A stretch of 64,000 bases of DNA from Rhizobium sp. 32-5/1 (GTDB taxonomy: Bacteria > Pseudomonadota > Alphaproteobacteria > Rhizobiales > Rhizobiaceae). The stretch is taken from NCBI RefSeq assembly GCF_029537235.1, contig NZ_CP120639.1, positions 1-64,000 of the forward strand. The letters run 5' to 3'. The translations under genes and the position numbers were made by a program. Within the stretch, counting starts at the first letter, position 1, and every line of letters begins with the position of its first letter. This document shows, piece after piece, positions 58,912 to 64,000 of this stretch. The notes beneath the pieces are model-generated. The model had not been told where the DNA came from. It did no database searches and saw only the letters and a list, made by a program, of their open reading frames with translations.

Positions 58912-59711
58912 GCGCCCGCAGCGGCCACGAATGACCTGATTGCGCCGACAGTCTCGTCAGGATGGCTAAGGTTCGGGCAGTGACCGGTGGCTTTCATGAG
59001 GACAAGTTTGCTATCCGGCAATTTCGCATGCAGATAGTGGCCGACTGACACTGGGGCAATCACATCCTCGGCACATTGGAGAATGAGCGACGGAACGGTC
59101 ACTTTGTCGAGGTCGGCACGGTTGTCGGCCATAAATGTCGCTCGCGCAAAATGCTTGGCGATTTCCGGATCGGTCTTGCAGAAACTGTTGGTAAGCTCCT
59201 CGGAGAGCTCGGGCTCCTCAGGATTGCCCATGATCACAGGCGCCATGGCCTGCGACCAACCCATATGATTGCTGTCGAGGAACTCCAGGAGTTCATCTAC
59301 CTGCTCCTGCGTAAAGCCGCCGTGATAGTCGCCATCGTTGATATAACGGGGCGACGGCCCAACGAAAACGAGCTTCGAGAACATGCCCGGCGACCTTAGA
59401 GTGGCAAGCACTCCCATCATAGCGCTGACAGAATGGCCAACGAAAATGCCGCCCTCTATCCGCAGTTCACGCCCAATTTCGACAATGTCGGAAGCATAGC
59501 CATCGAGCGTGTTGTACTTTTGAAAATCATAGGCCGAAAGATCAGAGCCGCCGGCCCCGACATGGTCAAAGGTCACGACCCGAAACTCGTCCTCGAACTG
59601 TGGCGCCACGAAGCGCCACATGTTCTGATCGCAACCAAACCCATGCGCGAAAAGCAAAGTCTGCGTACCGTTACCGGCAATCTTTATGTTGTTGCGCTGG
59701 GTAACCGACAT
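58908..59711 (-). CDS. rsbQ: RsbQ-like alpha/beta hydrolase (D14/KAI2 relative)
   Basis: 267 residues, matching RsbQ in length and motif order. LLFAHGFGCDQNMWRFVAPQ begins the core; VVTFDHVGAGGSDLSAY; the Ser94 nucleophile in VGHSVSAMMG; Asp216 in CAEDVIAP; His244 in KATGHCPNLSHP. This triad matches that of RsbQ and its plant homologues D14/KAI2, which hydrolyse small hydrophobic molecules such as butenolides and signal through a partner. Cytoplasmic. First gene of a coupled pair with the PAS hybrid kinase, an arrangement parallel to rsbQ-rsbP. The ligand is unknown. Confidence 0.9.
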   Translation of the reverse strand: MSVTQRNNIKIAGNGTQTLLFAHGFGCDQNMWRFVAPQFEDEFRVVTFDHVGAGGSDLSAYDFQKYNTLDGYASDIVEIGRELRIEGGIFVGHSVSAMMGVLATLRSPGMFSKLVFVGPSPRYINDGDYHGGFTQEQVDELLEFLDSNHMGWSQAMAPVIMGNPEEPELSEELTNSFCKTDPEIAKHFARATFMADNRADLDKVTVPSLILQCAEDVIAPVSVGHYLHAKLPDSKLVLMKATGHCPNLSHPDETVGAIRSFVAAAGA

Positions 59712-59960
59712 TAATAGAAGCCCCTTTTTCGCCTCGACAGATCGCAGGCTTGGTACGGCATTCGCCGCTTAGTTGATGGGAATCTGAGTGACCGGATATT
59801 TGCCAACAGATTTTTGGCCACCCAATCCCGTCTCGAAAAGCAGTGGCAAGCACAATAAGCAAGCGGTGAAAGCGATTGTTCTGGCACAACGATATTTAGT
59901 GCACCCTTGCTAAAAGTGAAGAACGTCGGTGATGTTTGATCATCGAACGTTCGCCCACGA

Positions 59961-62592
59961 TCATTTGGATTGATCGGTAACGCACCTGATCATTTCCTTG
60001 ACGCGTCGGGCTAACGCCTCGCTTGTAAATGGCTTCGTCATCACCTGCATGCCATGTTCGAGATGACCATGATTGAGGACAGCGTTTTCGGCATATCCGG
60101 TGATAAACAGGATCCTCAGCTCAGGCCGCCAAGACCGGGCCGCGTCTGCGAGCTGGCGACCGTTCATCCCGTTTGGAAGCCCTACATCTGACAAGAGCAG
60201 TGCAATGTCTTTTCGTGACTGTAGGACCTTTAGCGCGGTCGGACCGTCCTCGGCCTCCAGGACGTCATAGCCAAGCTCATCCAGGATTTCGACCGCGATC
60301 ATGCGGACGAGAGGTTCATCGTCAACCACAAGGATCGTCTCGCGCCCCCCACTGATAGGGAGCCTGTCACCTCCGACACTAGATCTTCGGGCTTTGCGTC
60401 TCCCACGTACCGCGGCAGGTAAAGGCAAATCATCGTGCCTTCCCCCATCTGCGACGTGATGCGAACCGTTCCGCCTGACTGGCCCGCAAACCCGTAGACC
60501 ATGGACAGCCCAAGCCCTGTGCCCTGACCCGTGGGCTTTGTCGTGTAAAACGGGTCAAACGCTCGTGCGATAACCTCTGGCGGCATGCCCGTCCCGGTAT
60601 CACTGACGCTGAGCCAGACGTATTGCCCTGCTGACAATCCTCGTTCCCTGGCTTCGCGTCCATCGAGCAAGCGATTTCCCGTCTGGATCGTCACATTGCC
60701 ACCCTCAGGCATTGCATCCCGGGCATTGATACAGAGGTTGAGAAGGGCGTTTTCCAGTTGCCCGATGTCAACGAAGGTTGTCCATAGCCCGTCAGTTGGG
60801 GTGGTCAGAACCTCGACAGCGGGCCCGACGCTGCGCGATATTAGCTCGTGCATTTCAGAGACAATCTGATTGAGGTCGGCTGGTTTGGGGTCAAGCGTCT
60901 GCCGCCTTGAGAACGCCAGCAGTCGCTGGGTCAAACTCGCGGCCCTCTTTACTGCGGATTGCGCCCCAACCATATAGCGGTCGATATCGGCGATACGGCC
61001 TTGGGCTAACCGCTTGCTCATCAACTCAAGGCTGCCGCTGATGCCCGCCAAAATATTGTTAAAGTCGTGTGCAAGGCCTCCGGTGAGTTGGCCGACAGCC
61101 TCCAGCTTTTGGGCATGACGAAGTGCTTCCTCGGCATGAAGCAGTGAGGCGGTCCGCTCCTCCACGCGTGCTTCCAGCGTGGCGTTGAGTTCGGCCAAAG
61201 CTCCAGCCGTTTCCCGGAGTTCCACCTCAGACCTTACGCGCTGAATGTGTGCCCAGGATCTTTCAGTTACTTCTCGAATTAAAACCTGCTCTTCGTCGGA
61301 CCAACGGTGGGGCACCCTGTCGTGAATCGCCATCAGGGCCGCGAGCTTCCCTCTCTGATGAGGGGCATGCAAATGGTCGCTGCAATGCCGATATCCTGGA
61401 ATGTCTTGGCTTCCTCAGGAGCAAGTTCCACGAGATTGTCATTGATGACCAGCGGCAATCCCCGGCTAAGGTTCCAGACGGCCAGCTTCCCAAAAGCCGC
61501 GAGACTGTAGTGGCCAACGATAGACGGCGAGCCCGCCGCCGACCAGTCGCCTCTGATCGTGAACCCATCCTCGTCTTCATCCATATCGGCATAGGCACAG
61601 TTTGAAATCTGCAGATATTCCCCGACCAGTTTGGTTGTGATTGAAAGGATGCCGTCGGCCTCGCGCCTCCATCCCGTTTCCCGAGCGAGGTCATCAAGGA
61701 AGCGTAGCCGCGCTTCTGACTGGCGTAACGCTCGATCGGCCGCGGTCCGCTCGGTGACGTCCACACCCGAAACGAAGATCCCCGTGACATTGCCGGAATT
61801 GTCCTTGACGGGCTGGTAGACGAAATCGACGTAGCAATCGGTGATGGGGTCGCCCGGCGCGGCTTGCACCGCATAATGCGCGGCGACGGCAGAGTAGGGT
61901 TCGCCGGTACGCCAGATAGTGTCGAGTAGGTCCAGATATCCTTGCTCCACGGCGTCGGGAAGAGCTTCCCTCACTGTTTTGCCGACCACATCGCGAGTAC
62001 CGACGAGGTTCAAATATGCCGGGTTTGAGAATTGAATGATGTGCTCGGGCCCAGACAGCATCATCATGAAGCCGGGGGCATTGGCAAACATCTGACGGTA
62101 GCGTTCGGTCTCCGACAAGAGCCGTTGCCGCCCATCGACTGCTTCCGTCGTCTCGATAACGGTATCGATCATTCCGACTACAACGCCCGTATCGTCACGA
62201 ATGGGACTGTAGCAGAAGGTGAAATAAGCCGTTTCGGGCTGCCCATTTCGCGTCGTTTGAAGGGGAAAGTCCCTATAGGAAACCGCTTCGCCACTCATCG
62301 CCTTGTCGGCAATCGGTTTGAGTTCTTCCCAGTTTTCGCTCCAGCTGACGCGGAGCGGCTTGCCCAGTGCTTCTTCCTTATTCCCCAGCATGGGAAGATA
62401 GCCATCATTGTAGACTGCAATGAGGTCGCGTCCCCAGAATAGACACTGTGGAAACGTATTCGAGAGCATCGCATCGACGGTGATCTTAAGAGCGGCGCCC
62501 CACTGTTCAATAGGTCCCAGCGGGGTCTCGTTCCAAGCAAACGAACGAATCTGGTCGGCCATTGTGCCTGTCGATGAAGGAAACGAATTCAA
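59961..62592 (-). pseudogene. PAS-PAS-GAF hybrid histidine kinase with receiver, two frameshifts
   Basis: About 877 residues in three frames. PAS 1 (TPLGPIEQWGAALKITVDAM, LFWGRDLIAVYNDGYLPMLG) and PAS 2 (YRQMFANAPGFMMMLSGPEH), GAF (LDDLARETGWRREADGILSI, ICMPLIREG), HisKA with phospho-His in GGLAHDFNNILAGISG, HATPase (NLCINARDAMPEGG; FDPFYTTKPTGQGTGLGLS) and receiver (ETILVVDDEPLVRM, LLLSDVGLPNGMNG). Breaks: C run 61349-61351 and C run 60345-60350 (plus strand); one base each restores REGKLAALM and SVGGRETILVVDD. Cytoplasmic, no membrane helix; the PAS/GAF array suggests light, redox or small-molecule sensing. No cognate output gene nearby. Confidence 0.85.
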
Positions 62593-63407
62593 TGCCGTTG
62601 CGCCCCAATTGAAAGTTCAAAAATCAAATAGACAAATCAAAAGCAATTGGAAGCGTTGCGAGCCGTAGCCGCGCCATCAAAATGAGACTGCTCCGTTAAA
62701 GGTGGCCGTCGGCGGCGCTCCCTAACCGGCACGATAGGTGCGATGTCTGGTGGCACCGCCACCGGAACGAAGCTAGCACCGCCTGCGATGCGGTTCGTTG
62801 GTCGAAGCTTATCCGGTCTGATCCCGAGCGAATCAAGCTTACCACCAGGAGAGGGTGTTTGCGCTACGTGTAGTTCACAAAAGCGTGTATGCGCAATTCG
62901 GCAGCTCCCAGGGGCCACGTCTCTTACTGCGCAGTCTAGTGCGCAGGGGATGGCATCCAAGGGTCAAGCCTGCGGGGTAAGTTTCATATGAATGAAGTCG
63001 TACACATCCGCGATCTCGTCAAAACACGACGATCGCGGCGCGCCACCGCATGCTTGTCGACGCCAGTACTGGCTCGACGCCCGAGGTTACGTGACCGCCT
63101 GGATACCGGGGCCGCGCGCCGCAAGGGTTACAGCGAGGTAGAGATTGTCGGCGAGCATTTCTAAGTCTTTTACCGCGAGCAAGACCGGGCGACGGGCCTC
63201 CCGCATGCTCTTCAAGGTCGATGGCGAATACGGCGTCCTTCCCTCCGACGGGATCGATGCCGACGAGGATCTGGAGATCGTGCATGAGTATGTGACAAGG
63301 CCCTTTTAGAGCGACGACGCGCGAAGGACCGCGGCAAGGGCAGGCGTGCCTCTAGTCAGTGGACAACTGGGTATTTTCTACATATATTTGGACAAAAGGA
63401 TAGGCGG
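62593..63407. other. 815-base stretch without a supported gene
   Basis: No convincing coding region. Near the right end a plus-strand stretch (about 63205-63309) reads FKVDGEYGVLPSDGID, ADEDLEIVHEYVTRPF and then stops. It looks like the tail of a lost gene, but I cannot name it. Upstream of 63408, TTTGGACA and AT-rich bases could serve the toxin-antitoxin promoter. Confidence 0.4.
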
Positions 63408-63827
63408 ATGCTGAACGTAGTCAAGATCGGTGAGTCAGAGCCTGCAATCGGATTTAAATCCGGCTATGGGCTAGACGAGGTGCGCGCAATGCAACGCACT
63501 GTGTTGAACATATTTGACAGGTGGGGCGTATCTGACGTGGATGCAGCGACGATTCTGGGCGGAATATCGCCCAAAACCTACAAGCGCTGGAAAGACGAAG
63601 ATTATGGCCGAGCCAATCGCGATCTCGCCGACAGAATGTCGAATATCTTAGGCATTCACAAAGCGCTCAGGATCATTTTTGCAGAACCACGAACCGGATA
63701 CGACTGGATGAGTGCGAAGAATTCGGCCTTCGCCGGATTGACTGCGCTCGATGTGATGAGGAGAGGGAGTATGGAGGATATCGTGCGAATTCGCCGTTAC
63801 CTTGATTCAGTGCGCGGTGGCTGGTGA
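63408..63827 (+). CDS. MbcA/ParS/Xre antitoxin-type protein (DUF2384)
   Basis: 139 residues. Helical N-terminal Xre-like region (AMQRTVLNIFDRWGVSDVDA, ATILGGISPKTYKRWK) and C-terminal MbcA/ParS toxin-binding region (ADRMSNILGIHKALRIIFAE, TALDVMRRGSMEDIVRIRRY). It overlaps the following RES-domain gene by 4 bases (stop TGA inside GTGA), the standard order of XRE-RES toxin-antitoxin modules. The antitoxin should block the toxin and repress the operon. Confidence 0.9.
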   Translation: MLNVVKIGESEPAIGFKSGYGLDEVRAMQRTVLNIFDRWGVSDVDAATILGGISPKTYKRWKDEDYGRANRDLADRMSNILGIHKALRIIFAEPRTGYDWMSAKNSAFAGLTALDVMRRGSMEDIVRIRRYLDSVRGGW

Positions 63828-64000
63828 ACGTCATCGTCACAGGGGTCAACTGGCCCCAGACTCATCGTCTGGTCATGTCTCACTACCCACCTATTGATCT
63901 CTACGACGATGTTGCGGACCCACGCGACTGGGAGGCACTGGCCCTTGCCCAGGCGAAAACGAACCCCAGGATTTATGAGCAGATCGGCGACCTTTCGTTG
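63824..64000 (+). CDS. RES-domain toxin, 5' part (cut by window end)
   Basis: Starts with GTG 63824 inside the antitoxin stop and is open to the last base. The available 59 residues match the start of RES domains: VNWPQTHRLVMSHYPPIDLY, DVADPRDWEALALAQAKTNP. RES toxins break down NAD+ (as in MbcT and related enzymes) unless bound by the MbcA/Xre antitoxin. Catalytic residues lie beyond the window. Confidence 0.8.
   Translation, partial: MNVIVTGVNWPQTHRLVMSHYPPIDLYDDVADPRDWEALALAQAKTNPRIYEQIGDLSL

Noticed and set aside
63019-63285. 88-codon minus-strand frame
   Set aside because: Antisense to better-looking plus-strand text and lacks a ribosome site.
1-64000. CRISPR arrays, rRNA, tRNA, plasmid replication (repABC) genes
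   Set aside because: Looked for regularly spaced repeats, RNA gene signatures and Rep/Par proteins; none seen.

Overview
The window looks like part of an accessory replicon (megaplasmid or island) of an alphaproteobacterium of the Rhizobium/Sinorhizobium/Agrobacterium group. This is inferred from the GC-rich coding style, the many ABC importers, tandem Ku genes with a LigD, IS66/IS21/IS6-type insertion sequences, DUF6894-like small proteins and several PAS hybrid histidine kinases. There are no rRNA, tRNA, CRISPR or replication genes.

Layout. 1-7845: operon for an imported sugar acid (large unrecognised protein, CUT1 ABC importer, KduD). 8212-9691: decayed toxin-antitoxin and DUF4143 remnants. 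10019-13842: exported caspase-like protein plus two paralogous LprI-like secreted proteins. 14030-16680: IS21 and IS6 remnants flanking a TPR-GGDEF diguanylate cyclase. 16917-17730: small DUF6894 and cupin proteins. 17976-27870: polyamine/agmatine catabolism (amidase, agmatine deiminase, truncated putrescine-type binding protein, GntR regulator, aldehyde dehydrogenase, SDR, PuuA, class III aminotransferase, gamma-glutamyltransferase remnant) with palindromic operators. 28295-34199: non-homologous end-joining locus (two Ku genes, LigD, HARP-like protein). 34235-37407: small proteins, a BNR/sialidase-like protein and a SemiSWEET. 37618-40067: IS66 element. 40085-42441: hydrolase and GFA proteins. 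42801-47807: LacI-family regulator with paired operators and an amino-acid/opine-type import and oxidation operon. 47885-48897: Ku remnant and exported esterase. 49469-54721: TadG-like protein coupled to a REC-EAL protein, divergent from a BarA-like hybrid kinase. 54855-56220: SDR remnant and Fic protein. 56683-62592: RsbQ-like hydrolase coupled to a PAS hybrid kinase, and a second PAS/GAF hybrid kinase. 63408-64000: MbcA/RES toxin-antitoxin pair, cut by the window end.

A striking property is that many otherwise good genes are broken by a single missing (rarely extra) base, nearly always inside or beside a short homopolymer. I count about twenty, five of them in one kinase. In most cases the protein continues cleanly in the next frame. 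Systematic homopolymer error in the assembly is the simplest explanation, so entries typed pseudogene for this reason may be intact in the living organism. Separate from these are true remnants with lost ends (IS21, IS6, binding protein/SDR junction at 21262, gamma-glutamyltransferase, third Ku, SDR at 54855).

The best candidates for something new are the secreted caspase/LprI-like trio, the RsbQ-type hydrolase welded to a PAS hybrid kinase, the REC-EAL/TadG pair, and the large unrecognised protein heading the uronate operon.
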